From: Pseudofrankia inefficax
Lineage (GTDB): Bacteria > Actinomycetota > Actinomycetes > Frankiales > Frankiaceae
NCBI RefSeq assembly: GCF_000166135.1
Contig: NC_014666.1
Coordinates: 186,001-250,000, forward strand
Length of the DNA stretch: 64,000 nucleotides
Direction of reading: 5' to 3'
Shown: positions 34,720 through 44,084 of the stretch, piece after piece
How positions within the stretch are numbered: position 1 is the first letter of the stretch
How the letters are laid out: each line of letters opens with the position of its first letter
Translations under genes and position numbers: made by a program
The notes under the pieces: model-generated
What the model was told of the DNA's origin: nothing
Databases searched by the model: none
Seen by the model: the letters and a program-made list of their open reading frames with translations, nothing else

Positions 34720-36402
34720 TCAGTACGCGCCTTCGCGCTTGACGACCGCGAACAGGGTCCGCCACAGAATGATCAGGTCGAGCGCGAGCGACCAGTTCTC
34801 GACATAGCGCAGGTCCAGCCGCACGGCCTCGTCCCAGTCGAGGTCCGAGCGCCCGCTGACCTGCCACAGGCCGGTGAGGCCGGGCCTGACCATCAGCCGG
34901 CGGTGCACGTCTCGCTCGTAGGCGGCCACCTCACGTGGCAGCGGCGGCCGTGGCCCGACCAGCGACATGGTGCCGATCAGCACGTTGAACAGCTGGGGCA
35001 ACTCGTCGAGCGACCATTTGCGCAGGAAGCGGCCCACCGGAGTGACCCGAGGGTCCTCCTTCATCTTGAACAGGAGGCCGGCGCCCTCGTTGCTGGCCTG
35101 GAGCTCGACGAGCCTGTCCTCCGCGTCGGTGTACATCGAGCGGAACTTGAACATCGTGAACTCGGTGCCGCCCTTGCCGACCCGGACCTGCTTGAAGATC
35201 GCCGGGCCGCGGCTGGTGAGCCGGACCGCGAGAGCCAGACTCAGGAACAGCGGCGAGGCGAGCAGGATGACACTGAGCGCGAGGCCGCGGTCGAGCGCGG
35301 CCTTCATCAGGCGCCGGGAGCCGGTGAGCTCGGGCTCCTCGATGTGCAGCAGCGGCAGGCCGGCGACGGGCCGCAGGTGGATGCGTGGCCCGGTCACGTC
35401 GGTGATCGCCGAGGAGACGAGCACGTCGACGTCGGACCCCTCCAGCTTCCACAGCACGCGTTGTAGCTGTTCGCCGCCGAGTTGCGGGCCGATCGCCACC
35501 GCCGTCGCGTGGGCGGAGCGGATCGCGTTCTCCAGGTTGTCGGACGTGCCGATGATCGGTACGCCGGCGAGGTCGAAGCCGGCCCGGTCCGGACGGTCCG
35601 AGCTGTGCATGCCGGGAGCCCGGTCCAGGACGACCCCGACGACGTTCCAACCGGCGCCGGGGTCGCGCTTCGCGGTCCTGATCAGGTGGGCCGCGGTCTC
35701 GCCGGAGCCGACGACGACGACCCGGTGCTGGGCCTGGCCGGATCTGCGCAGGCGGTGCAGCCGCTCCCGCACGACCACGCGCCCCATGAGCGTCAGCACC
35801 AGAGCGGTGGGGAAGAGCACCGCCAGGTAGCCGCGGGCGACCTCGGCCTTCGTCGCGTAGGAGACGAGGGCCACGACCGCGACCAGGCGGACGGCGGCGT
35901 TGAGGACCCGGCGGAACTCCTCGGACCCGATCTCGAGGAAGCGGTGCTCGTAGGCCCGGTTCAGGGCCATCGTGATCACCCAGGCGATGGGCAGCAGGAG
36001 CGAGGTGATCAGGTAGGGCCGGTTGGTCGACGGCGTCTCGCCGAAGTGGACGATGCCGCCGAAGCGGATCAGGTACGCGATGCCGGTTCCCGCCAGGCAC
36101 GCGGCCATGTCGGCGAACACCACCGCGCGGGCGTAGTCCCGCTCCCAGCGCAGCTCCGCCCGGTAGGGCTCGCGCGGCCCGTCGTGTGGCTGTGACGTCA
36201 GCAGGGCCTGTTCGGCGGCGCTCCGCTTCGTGGCGTGCGGGTTCCTGGGTTCCGGCGGCTTGCCGGCGAGTCGGTTGCGGAAGTTCCGCATCGAGACCCG
36301 CAGGGTGGTCTCGGTGTCCTCGACCGGTGGCTCAGCCGGAGACGGAATGATCGGAAGCGGTCCGGTCGGGGTCTTCGACGCCTTCGAAGTGATCTCCGTC
36401 AT
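34720..36402 (-). CDS. polyprenyl-phosphate sugar-1-phosphate transferase (exopolysaccharide initiating enzyme), paralog 1
   Basis: 560 residues from ATG 36402, with GGGAG upstream; the frame is open to 36606 but that part is Arg-rich and unlike protein. Four N-terminal membrane segments (first near AVVFADMAACLAGTGIAYLI), a CoA-binding-like Rossmann domain (VVVVGSGETAAHLIRTAKRD), a further membrane helix, and the bacterial sugar transferase domain with FKFRSMYTDAEDR, RKWSLDELPQLFNV, SLVGPRPPLP and GLTGLWQVSGR. It transfers a sugar-1-phosphate from a nucleotide sugar to polyprenyl phosphate, starting repeat-unit synthesis. A close paralog lies immediately upstream (36657-38993). Both end in KREGAY. 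Confidence 0.93.
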   Translation of the reverse strand: MTEITSKASKTPTGPLPIIPSPAEPPVEDTETTLRVSMRNFRNRLAGKPPEPRNPHATKRSAAEQALLTSQPHDGPREPYRAELRWERDYARAVVFADMAACLAGTGIAYLIRFGGIVHFGETPSTNRPYLITSLLLPIAWVITMALNRAYEHRFLEIGSEEFRRVLNAAVRLVAVVALVSYATKAEVARGYLAVLFPTALVLTLMGRVVVRERLHRLRRSGQAQHRVVVVGSGETAAHLIRTAKRDPGAGWNVVGVVLDRAPGMHSSDRPDRAGFDLAGVPIIGTSDNLENAIRSAHATAVAIGPQLGGEQLQRVLWKLEGSDVDVLVSSAITDVTGPRIHLRPVAGLPLLHIEEPELTGSRRLMKAALDRGLALSVILLASPLFLSLALAVRLTSRGPAIFKQVRVGKGGTEFTMFKFRSMYTDAEDRLVELQASNEGAGLLFKMKEDPRVTPVGRFLRKWSLDELPQLFNVLIGTMSLVGPRPPLPREVAAYERDVHRRLMVRPGLTGLWQVSGRSDLDWDEAVRLDLRYVENWSLALDLIILWRTLFAVVKREGAY

Positions 36403-36656
36403 GACCGCTGCTCCCGCGCGTCGCGCGTGATGTCTCCGACTCGGGGGCCTGCGAGCGCGTCCTGGCGGCGAGGCTGGCCGTCTGGCGGGAGCAGCCACAC
36501 AACCACGCGTAATCCTCCGCTCGGCGCCGACTGGTCCAACGCCGCGGGTTCCGCACTGATCCGTCCGTGCGCGGTGTCGCGACGTCTGCCCTGAAAGTAC
36601 CAACACCGCCTATCCCGCTCTTTGCGGGCGGTCGCGGGGCCCGAACCGACGTCCTG

Positions 36657-38993
36657 CTAGTACGCGCCCTCGCGCTTGATGACGGCGAAGACGGTCTTCC
36701 AGAGGATCATGAGATCCATGGCCAGGGACCAGTTCTCCACGTAGCGCAGGTCGAGGCGGACGGCCTCGTCCGTCGGCAGGTCGGAACGGCCGCTGACCTG
36801 CCACAGGCCGGTCAGGCCGGGCTTCACCATCAGCCGCCGGTGCACGTCGTCCGCGTACTTGGCGACCTCCCGGGGCAGCGGCGGGCGCGGGCCGACCAGC
36901 GACATGCTGCCGTTGAGCACGTTGAACAGCTGTGGCACCTCGTCGAGCGACCACTTGCGCAGGAACCCGCCGGCGCGGGTGATCCGCGGGTCGTTCCGGA
37001 TCTTGAACATGAACTCGTCCTCGCGCTCGTTCTGCGCGGCGAGCTCGGCCAGCCTTGCCTCCGCGTCGATGAACATCGACCGGAACTTGAACATGGTGAA
37101 CTCGCGGCCGCCCCGGCCGACGCGGGTCTGCCGGAAGATCGCCGGGCCACGGCTGGTCAGTCGGACGGCGAGCGCCAGCCCCAGCAGCAGCGGAGCGAGC
37201 AACGTCAGGGCGATCAGGGCGACGCCCCGGTCCAGCAGGCCCTTCATCAGCCGGCGGGCGCCGGTGAGCTCGGGCTCCTCGATGTGCAGCAGCGGCAGGC
37301 CGGCGACCGGGCGCAGGTGGATGCGCGGGCCGGTCACGTCGGTGACGGCGGAGGAGACCAGCACGTCGACGTTGGACCCCTCCAGCGCCCACAGCGCCCG
37401 GCGTAGCCGCTCCCCGTCCAGCTGTGGGCTGATCGCGACGGTTGTCGCGTCCGTGAGCCGGATCGCCTCCGGAAGCGCCTCGGACGTCCCGACGATCGGG
37501 ATGCCGAGCAGGTCAAATCCCGCACGGGCGAGCCCGTCGTGGCTGTGCCGGCCCGGTGCCCGGTCCAGGCAGACGCCGACGACGTTCCACCCGGCGCTCG
37601 GGTCCCGGCGGGCGAGCCGGACCAGCGAGGCGGCGGACTCCCCGGCGCCGACGACCAGCACCCGGTGCTGGCAGCGGCCGACCCGGCGCATCCGGTGCAG
37701 CAGCCAGCGCGCCGCGACCCGGCTGATCAGCGTGAGGAGGGTCGCCAGTGGGAAGACGATGAGCACGTAGGCGCGGGCGACCTCGAACTTCGTGGTGTAC
37801 GACCCCACGGCGACCACCGCGATGAGGCGGACGGCGGCGTTGACGACCCGGCGGAACTCCTCGGAGCCGCCGCCGAGGAACCGGCCCTCGTAGGTCCGGT
37901 TCAGCGCCATCGTGAGCACCCACACGACCGGGAAGACGGCGCTGACGAGCAGGTAGGGCCGCAGCTGGGTCGGCGCCAGGTCGAAGACACCGACGTCACC
38001 GAAGCGCAGCAGGTAGGCGACCCCCGCCGCCAACGCGCCGGCGGCGAGGTCCGCGCCGATCACCAGGCGGGTGTACTTGCGCTCCCAGGAGACCTGGGCC
38101 CGGTAGGGCTCCCGGAGGGACCAGCCGTCGAGGGCGGTGGCCTCGCGCCGCCGTGGCGAGCTGGCCGGCCGAGACGACCGAAGGCGGGGCAGCGGGTCGG
38201 CCCCGTCGTCCAGGTCGCCGGCGTCGTCGCTCGTCGCGGCGTCCGGTGGCCCCGGGCCGTCCGTCGTCGCCCAGGTGTCGTCCGCCGCGTCGTCGGCTGT
38301 GTCATCAGCCAGGTCGTCGTCCAGCGGCTCGTCGACGTGGGGCAGGTCAGCCGGGACGACGTCGACGAGGCCGTCACTCGGCAGGGCTGGCTCGCGCAGC
38401 CCGACGCTCTCCAGCCCGCCCTGGGGAAGCGGCAGCAGGATGGGCCCGGTCAGCGCGTTGGGGTCGGTGACGGCGTCCCCGGCCGCCTCGTCGGCCGCCG
38501 GCTCGCCGGTCGGCTGGGCGGGGACCCGTGGCTGTGCCCGCCGGGCGCCCGCGCGGGTCGAGATCGCGGGCACGTTGACGGTCGCCGCGTCGTCGCGGCG
38601 GTTCGCGTCGTCCTGACCTGCGGCGCTCAACGACAACCGCTGTCGCGGAACTCGCACCGTGGGCTCGCCATCGGTGACAGTGTCGTCGGTCTTGTCATGA
38701 TCTACGGCGTTCTCGTCCATGGCGCTGAGCTCCAGCGGACTCCGGTCGGCGGCATCGGCCGTCGTGGCGCCACCCGGACGGGCCGCCCCCGCGGCCGTGT
38801 CATGGTCGGCGCCATCGGCGAGCGCGGCACCGGGGCGTTCTGCGTCGGGGTGCTCCGTGCCGGGACGATCATTATCGGATTGCCCGGCACTGGGCGGCCG
38901 GTTGTCAGTGATCGGGAGGTCTGTCGGGTCCCGCTGAGGGTCGTTTTCCACATCTCGCGCATATGTCCCGATGATGTTGACCGTTTCCGTCAA
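36657..38993 (-). CDS. polyprenyl-phosphate sugar-1-phosphate transferase, paralog 2 with long acidic N-terminus
   Basis: 778 residues. The first ~300 are disordered and very acidic (Asp/Ala-rich, for example DDTADDAADD); the rest matches paralog 1 domain for domain: membrane segments, Rossmann domain with VLVVGAGESAASLVRLARRD, and sugar transferase domain with FKFRSMFIDAEARL, RKWSLDEVPQLFNV, SLVGPRPPLP and GLTGLWQVSGR. It initiates polysaccharide repeat synthesis on polyprenyl phosphate. The acidic extension is absent from paralog 1 and could be a regulatory or protein-interaction tail. The two genes are in tandem, 254 bp apart by chosen starts, indicating duplication with divergence. Confidence 0.92.
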   Translation of the reverse strand: MTETVNIIGTYARDVENDPQRDPTDLPITDNRPPSAGQSDNDRPGTEHPDAERPGAALADGADHDTAAGAARPGGATTADAADRSPLELSAMDENAVDHDKTDDTVTDGEPTVRVPRQRLSLSAAGQDDANRRDDAATVNVPAISTRAGARRAQPRVPAQPTGEPAADEAAGDAVTDPNALTGPILLPLPQGGLESVGLREPALPSDGLVDVVPADLPHVDEPLDDDLADDTADDAADDTWATTDGPGPPDAATSDDAGDLDDGADPLPRLRSSRPASSPRRREATALDGWSLREPYRAQVSWERKYTRLVIGADLAAGALAAGVAYLLRFGDVGVFDLAPTQLRPYLLVSAVFPVVWVLTMALNRTYEGRFLGGGSEEFRRVVNAAVRLIAVVAVGSYTTKFEVARAYVLIVFPLATLLTLISRVAARWLLHRMRRVGRCQHRVLVVGAGESAASLVRLARRDPSAGWNVVGVCLDRAPGRHSHDGLARAGFDLLGIPIVGTSEALPEAIRLTDATTVAISPQLDGERLRRALWALEGSNVDVLVSSAVTDVTGPRIHLRPVAGLPLLHIEEPELTGARRLMKGLLDRGVALIALTLLAPLLLGLALAVRLTSRGPAIFRQTRVGRGGREFTMFKFRSMFIDAEARLAELAAQNEREDEFMFKIRNDPRITRAGGFLRKWSLDEVPQLFNVLNGSMSLVGPRPPLPREVAKYADDVHRRLMVKPGLTGLWQVSGRSDLPTDEAVRLDLRYVENWSLAMDLMILWKTVFAVIKREGAY

Positions 38994-39425
38994 CGGTGCC
39001 CCCGCCCCGCCTGTGCTGTGCCGTTTCGTCCGGATTGATGGACTGAGTCGCCAATCCTAGCTGCTCCTGGTTACGTACCAGGTCCGAGGCCTCGACCGCG
39101 GTCGATCGAAAGCGCCTGATCGTGCGACCTCGGAGCCGGCAACGGTCGAAACGACAGCTCGTTCGGGAGTCTAACTGCCGCTCATTGCCGCACCGAAGTT
39201 CTTACAGGTAACTGCGTCGCATCTTGGACTGTCCCACCCGTCGATCGCCCATGGTCTGGATGTGGTCCGGAATCCGGGCTGCCCGTGCTGCACTGATGCC
39301 CGGGTTCTCGCATCGTTGAGCGTTTCTGCGTGCTGGTAGACATTCCGGTTTTCTCGGGTTGGCTGGTCGTGGTTGGCGGCGAGGTGAAGGCGATCGGTGG
39401 TCGGGCGGTCGTCGGGTCGGCCGGT
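38994..39425. other. 432-bp intergenic region upstream of sugar transferase paralog 2
   Basis: No gene supported. Contains an inverted repeat at 39066-39082 that is a candidate operator; the rest is a moderately AT-richer spacer. No confident promoter hexamers. Confidence 0.45.
39066..39082. promoter_or_regulatory. inverted repeat CCTGGT-TACGT-ACCAGG
   Basis: Perfect 6-bp arms with a 5-base centre, 73 bp upstream of the ATG of the paralog-2 sugar transferase (minus strand). Size and position fit a dimeric repressor site, but no regulator gene is adjacent. Confidence 0.35.
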
Positions 39426-40178
39426 TCAGGCATTCTTGGCGAAGACGAGCCGCAGTCCGATCAGTGTCAGGTGCGGCTCGTGCACCTGGAGGGTCTCGCT
39501 CTCCTTCAGGACGAGCGGGGCGAGGCCACCGGTCGCGACGGTGGTGGCCTCCGTCCCGAGTTCGGTCCGGATCCGGCGCACCAGCCCGTCGACCTGCCCG
39601 GCCACTCCGTAGATCATCCCGGACTGCAGCGCCTCGACGGTGCCCTTGCCGATCACCGACCGCGGCGGCACCAGCTCGACCTTGCGCAGCTGGGCGGCCC
39701 TGGAGGCCAGTGCGTCCAGCGCGATCTCGATCCCCGGGGCGAGCGCCCCGCCGAGGAACTCGCCCCGCGCGGATACCACGTCGATGTTGGTGGACGTGCC
39801 GAAGTCGACCACGATCGTCGGCCCGCCGTGCAGGTGATGGGCGGCCAGCGTGTTCATGATCCGGTCGGCGCCGGCCTCCTTCGGGTTGTCGATCAGGATC
39901 GGCACGCCGGTGCGGGTGCCGGGCTCGACGACGACCACCGGTACGTGCTTGAACAGCCGGCCCGCCATCCGGCGGATCTCGCGCAGCGCCGCCGGCACCG
40001 TCGAGCACACCGACACCCCGTCGATCCGGTACTCGCCGATCAGGCCGCGGTAGAGGAACGCCAGCTCGTCGGAGGTGGCGTTGGCCTGGGTGCGCACCCG
40101 CCAGGAGTCGGCCAGCGTCTCGCCCTCGAAGACGCCGAGGACCGTGTTGGTGTTGCCGATGTCGATCGTCAGCAGCAT
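39426..40178 (-). CDS. coaX: type III pantothenate kinase
   Basis: 250 residues, normal for CoaX. ASKHA-fold motifs: LTIDIGNTNT (3-12, phosphate loop with catalytic Asp), PYR-like segment RTGVPILIDNPKEAGADR, VVDFGTSTNIDVV and GGALAPGIE. Phosphorylates pantothenate, the first committed step of CoA synthesis. Last gene of the panC-nadB-nadC-coaX operon, 21 bp after nadC. In mycobacteria coaX is close to lysS; here about 22 kb of polysaccharide genes separate them. Confidence 0.95.
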   Translation of the reverse strand: MLLTIDIGNTNTVLGVFEGETLADSWRVRTQANATSDELAFLYRGLIGEYRIDGVSVCSTVPAALREIRRMAGRLFKHVPVVVVEPGTRTGVPILIDNPKEAGADRIMNTLAAHHLHGGPTIVVDFGTSTNIDVVSARGEFLGGALAPGIEIALDALASRAAQLRKVELVPPRSVIGKGTVEALQSGMIYGVAGQVDGLVRRIRTELGTEATTVATGGLAPLVLKESETLQVHEPHLTLIGLRLVFAKNA

Positions 40179-40199
40179 GAGGTCATTTCCATCGTCGTT

Positions 40200-41177
40200 C
40201 TACTTGTCGAGAGTCAGGTCGAGGCCGAGATCCAGCGCCATCACCGAGTGGGTGATGCCGCCGACCGAGAGGTAGTCGACCCCGGTGGCCGCGACCTCGG
40301 CGGCCACGTCGATCGTCAGCCCACCGCTCGCTTCCAGCAGCACCCCGGCCGGCCGGGCCAGCGCCACCGCGGCGCGCAGCTCGTCCGGGGTCATGTTGTC
40401 CAGCAGGATCAGGTCGGCGCCGGCCGCGACGGCCTCGCGGACCTGCTCGACCGTGTCGCACTCGACCTCGACCGGCAGGTCGGGGAACGCGGCGCGCACG
40501 GCGGCGAACGCGGCCGCCACGCCGCCGGCGGCGACCACGTGGTTGTCCTTCACCAGCGCCGCGTCCACCAGCGACATCCGGTGGTTGACGCCGCCGCCGG
40601 CCCGCACCGCGTACTTCTCCAGCGCGCGCAGGCCAGGCATCGTCTTGCGGGTGTCCCGGACCGCGGCGCCGGTCCCGGCGATCGCGTCGGCCCAGGCCCG
40701 GGTCACGGTCGCGACGCCGGACAGGTGGCAGAGCAGGTTGAGCGCGGTGCGCTCGGCGGTCAGCAGGCCGCGCACCGGGCCGCGGACCCGCAGCACCTCG
40801 GTGCCGGGCCCGATCCGGTCGCCGTCGGCGGCCGTCAGGGTCACCTCGGCGTCCGGGCCGACCATGGCGTCGAACACGGCGGCAGCCACCGGGAGCCCGG
40901 CGACCACGCCGCGGGCCCGGGCGACGATCCGCCCGACAGCGACCAGGTCGGCGGGCACGGTCGCGGCTGAGGTGACGTCCACCCCGAGCCCGCTCGCGGC
41001 CGGCAGGTCCTCGGCGATCGCCCGGGCCACCACGTCGCCGACGGCCGACGGGTCGAGACCGGCCTCGGCCAGCGCCTTCTCGGTCGTGGCCGACCAGCCG
41101 GGGCGCCGGGCGAGCGTCGCCTGGTCGCTCGCTGGCGACGACCCGAACCCGAAGCTTGCCTTCATCCTGGGGCTCAT
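40200..41177 (-). CDS. nadC: nicotinate-nucleotide pyrophosphorylase (quinolinate phosphoribosyltransferase)
   Basis: 325 residues from ATG 41177, overlapping the nadB stop (ATGA) with GGAAGG upstream; the open frame further upstream lies inside nadB. Motifs: EDLP, ARARGVVAGLPVA, ERTALNLLCHLSGVAT, DTRKTMPGLRALEKYAVRAGGG with the conserved Arg/Lys quinolinate-binding residues, NHRMSLVDAALVKDNH, VEVECDT and LLEASGG. Converts quinolinate and PRPP to nicotinate mononucleotide in de novo NAD synthesis. Translationally coupled to nadB. Confidence 0.96.
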   Translation of the reverse strand: MSPRMKASFGFGSSPASDQATLARRPGWSATTEKALAEAGLDPSAVGDVVARAIAEDLPAASGLGVDVTSAATVPADLVAVGRIVARARGVVAGLPVAAAVFDAMVGPDAEVTLTAADGDRIGPGTEVLRVRGPVRGLLTAERTALNLLCHLSGVATVTRAWADAIAGTGAAVRDTRKTMPGLRALEKYAVRAGGGVNHRMSLVDAALVKDNHVVAAGGVAAAFAAVRAAFPDLPVEVECDTVEQVREAVAAGADLILLDNMTPDELRAAVALARPAGVLLEASGGLTIDVAAEVAATGVDYLSVGGITHSVMALDLGLDLTLDK

Positions 41178-42928
41178 GGTGCCTTCCCTTCGGCGGCGCC
41201 GCCCGCGGTGACCCCATCCGGCGGCGCGGGGGCGTACGTGACGTCGAGCAGGCCGTCCGGGTCCATCCGCAGCAGCAGGTGGCCGCGCCACGCGTCGTCG
41301 GCGTCGGCGAAGTCCTCGCGCCAGTGCGAGCCGCGGGTCTCCGTCCGCGTGGCGGCGGCGGCGACCAGCGCCGTCGCGACCGTGCGCAGGTTCGTCATCT
41401 CCCAGGCCTCCGGGCCGGCGGCGACCGTCGCGCCGGTCAGCCGGACGTCGCCGACGTCGGCCAGCGCCTTCGCCGTCGTGAGCAGGCTCGGCGCGCTGCG
41501 CAGGACGCCCGCGCCCTCGGTCATCACCCGCTCCAGCTCGACCCGCTCGGCCGGGTCGGCCAGACCCGCCGAGCCACGGTCGACGACGGCCTCGACCGGG
41601 GCTCCGGGCGACGGCAGGCCGCCGGCCAGGTCGTCGGCGATCCGGGCGGCGAACACCAGGCCTTCGAGCAGGCTGTTCGACGCCAGCCGGTTCGCGCCGT
41701 GCACCCCGGTGCAGGCCGCCTCGCCGCAGGCGTACAGGCCCGGCACGCTGGTCCGGCCCTGGGTGTCGGTGCGAACCCCGCCGCTGGCGTAGTGCGCCGC
41801 CGGCGCCACCGGGATGGGCTGGGTGACCGGGTCGATGCCGTGCTCCCGGCACCGGGCGGTGATCGTCGGGAAGCGGCGCAGGATCGTCTCCTCGCCGAGG
41901 TGGCGCGCGTCCAGAAAGAGATGGTCGACGCCCTGGGCCCCCATCACCCGCGACATCTGCTTGGCGACCACATCGCGAGGCGCCAGGTCCTCAAGGGGAT
42001 GAACGCCCGACATGACCCGCTCGCCGGCCGCGTCCACCAGGAGGGCGCCCTCGCCGCGCATCGCCTCGCTGATCAGGGGCTGTTGGCCAGCCGACGCCAC
42101 GCCCGGGATCCGCAGCGCCGTCGGGTGGAACTGGACGAACTCCAGGTCGGCGATGACCGCCCCGGCACGCAGCGCGAGTGCGACGCCGTCGCCGGTGGAC
42201 ACCGACGGGTTCGTCGTCGACGCGTAGATCTGGCCCATCCCGCCCGTCGCGAGGATCACGGCCCGCGCCAGGACCGCGCCGACCCCGTCGCGGGTGCCCT
42301 CACCGAGCACGTGCAGGGTGACGCCGGCCGCCTGCCCGTCCGCGTCGACGAGCAGATCGAGCACGAGGGCGTGCTCGATCACGTCGATGCCGTCGTCGGC
42401 GAGCAGCGCGGCGATCAGCGCCCGCTCCACCTCCAGCCCGGTGGCGTCGCCGCCGGCGTGCACGATCCGGTCGCGCAGGTGACCGCCCTCCCTGGTCAGC
42501 GACAGCTCGCCGGCCGCGGTGAGGTCGAACCGGGCGCCGAGCGCGGCCAGCTCCCGGACTCGCGCCGGGCCTTCCGTGACCAGCACCCGCACGGCCGCCG
42601 GGTCGCACAGCCCGACACCGGCGACGAGGGTGTCGCGCAGATGGTCGTCGGGGGAGTCCTCGGCGGCCAGCGCCGCCGCGATCCCGCCCTGCGCCCACCG
42701 GGTCGAGCCCATGTCGAGCAGCGCCTTCGTCACCAGCAGCACCCGGCTCGTCGGCAGCTGGGCGCGGACCCGCTGCGCGGCGGTGAGCCCCGCGACGCCG
42801 GAGCCGATCACGACGACGTCGGCGTGCCTGGTCCAGCCGGCGCGCGGCGCGCCGAGCCGGGCGGGGAGCACGGGCAGCGAGGGCAGGCCGACCGGCGCCG
42901 CCGGCGTGGCCAGGTGTGTCGATGTCAC
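41174..42928 (-). CDS. nadB: L-aspartate oxidase
   Basis: 584 residues, GTG start overlapping the panC stop (GTGA). FAD-binding [14 protein letters not shown] (38-51), [20 protein letters not shown] with the substrate/FAD region, [25 protein letters not shown], and [19 protein letters not shown] with the catalytic His/Arg region; [27 protein letters not shown] closes the fold. Oxidises L-aspartate to iminoaspartate for quinolinate synthesis. No nadA is present in the window, so quinolinate synthase must be encoded elsewhere. Confidence 0.96.
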   Translation of the reverse strand: MTSTHLATPAAPVGLPSLPVLPARLGAPRAGWTRHADVVVIGSGVAGLTAAQRVRAQLPTSRVLLVTKALLDMGSTRWAQGGIAAALAAEDSPDDHLRDTLVAGVGLCDPAAVRVLVTEGPARVRELAALGARFDLTAAGELSLTREGGHLRDRIVHAGGDATGLEVERALIAALLADDGIDVIEHALVLDLLVDADGQAAGVTLHVLGEGTRDGVGAVLARAVILATGGMGQIYASTTNPSVSTGDGVALALRAGAVIADLEFVQFHPTALRIPGVASAGQQPLISEAMRGEGALLVDAAGERVMSGVHPLEDLAPRDVVAKQMSRVMGAQGVDHLFLDARHLGEETILRRFPTITARCREHGIDPVTQPIPVAPAAHYASGGVRTDTQGRTSVPGLYACGEAACTGVHGANRLASNSLLEGLVFAARIADDLAGGLPSPGAPVEAVVDRGSAGLADPAERVELERVMTEGAGVLRSAPSLLTTAKALADVGDVRLTGATVAAGPEAWEMTNLRTVATALVAAAATRTETRGSHWREDFADADDAWRGHLLLRMDPDGLLDVTYAPAPPDGVTAGGAAEGKAP

Positions 42929-43827
42929 GGTTCCCCCGCTCCGGGCCCGGGGGCGGGCGCCACGGTGAGCTCGATGTTGTCGATCAGGCGGGTGGAGCCG
43001 ACGCGCGCGGCCACCAGCAGCAGCGCTGGTCCGCCGGCCGCGCCGACGGGGCCGAGGTTGTCGGGGCTCGCGAGGGCGAGGTAGTCGACCTCGACGCCTG
43101 TCTCACCGGCCAGCACGGCGCGGGCCGCGGCCAGCGTCGCGTCCGTGCCGCCGTCGGCCGCCGCGACACCGGCGGCCAGCGCCCGCGACAGCGCCAGCGC
43201 CGCCGCGCGCTGCGGTGTCGTCAGGTAGGTGTTGCGGCTGGAAAGGGCGAGGCCGTCCGGCTCGCGCACCGTCGGCACCCCGACCACGGTGACCGGGAAG
43301 GCCAGGTCGGCGACCATCCGGCGGATGCAGACAAGCTGCTGGGCGTCCTTGCGGCCGAAGAAGGCCAGGTCCGGGCGGACCAGGTGCAGCAGCGTCGCGA
43401 CGACCGTGAGCATGCCGTCGAAGTGCCCTGGCCGGCTCGCGCCTTCGAGGATCTCGCCGAGGGGCCCGGCGTGCAGCGTCACCAGCGGCCGCGGGTCGTG
43501 GATGACGGCCGGCGCGAAGACGACGTCCGCGCCCTCGCGGGCGCACACCTCAAGGTCGGCGTCGAACGAGCGCGGGTAGCGGTCGAGGTCTTCGGTCGGC
43601 CCGAACTGGAGAGGGTTGACGTAGATCGTGACGACGACCTGGTCGGCCCGGCGGCGCGCCTCGCGGATCAGGGCCGCGTGGCCGTCGTGCAGCGCACCCA
43701 TGGTCATCACGACGGCCCGGGTGCCGGCCGGCTCGGCCAGCACCCGCGCGAGCTCGGGTCTGGTACGTGCGACGACAGGGCGGAGACGTGCGCCGGGGAC
43801 CGGCTGCGCGGTTGGTGCGTAAGGCAT
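42925..43827 (-). CDS. panC: pantothenate synthetase
   Basis: 300 residues from ATG 43827, the usual family length; the open frame continues to 44055, but that extension has no family counterpart. Motifs: [15 protein letters not shown] (HIGH-like nucleotidyltransferase signature), [55 protein letters not shown] (KDxQQ) and [11 protein letters not shown] (SSRN). Condenses pantoate with beta-alanine using ATP. It heads the operon with nadB, nadC and coaX, joining pantothenate/CoA and NAD synthesis. Confidence 0.96.
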   Translation of the reverse strand: MPYAPTAQPVPGARLRPVVARTRPELARVLAEPAGTRAVVMTMGALHDGHAALIREARRRADQVVVTIYVNPLQFGPTEDLDRYPRSFDADLEVCAREGADVVFAPAVIHDPRPLVTLHAGPLGEILEGASRPGHFDGMLTVVATLLHLVRPDLAFFGRKDAQQLVCIRRMVADLAFPVTVVGVPTVREPDGLALSSRNTYLTTPQRAAALALSRALAAGVAAADGGTDATLAAARAVLAGETGVEVDYLALASPDNLGPVGAAGGPALLLVAARVGSTRLIDNIELTVAPAPGPGAGEP

Positions 43828-44010
43828 GGGGCCGTTCCAGTCCTCGCGGCGGTACCGGACGTCCGGACGACTGTAACCCCAACGCAACGACCATGGAGTC
43901 AGTGTGACTGTAACTACCTCCGCAGCCCGTGCTCCGTGACGCGTGGGGCGGTGCCCCGACTCCCCGACGATCAAGATTCGGTCGGGACTGGGAAAGGCGG
44001 GACAAGAAAA

Positions 44011-44049
44011 GTGCCGGCTCCGCCAGCGGGGGACTGGCGAAGCCGGCAC
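44011..44049 (-). terminator. rho-independent terminator of the MMPL gene
   Basis: GTGCCGGCTCCGCCAG (44011-44026) pairs with CTGGCGAAGCCGGCAC (44034-44049) at 15 of 16 positions around a 7-base loop. On the minus strand the stem is followed by TTTTCTTGTC, a U-rich tail, so it fits termination of the MMPL transcript (stop at 44085) before panC. Confidence 0.85.
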
Positions 44050-44084
44050 GATCACGGGCGCCGGAGCGGGGGCGCCGGGACGGG

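Noticed and set aside
41156-43084. 642-residue open frame on the plus strand
   Set aside because: Antisense to nadB; no recognisable family.
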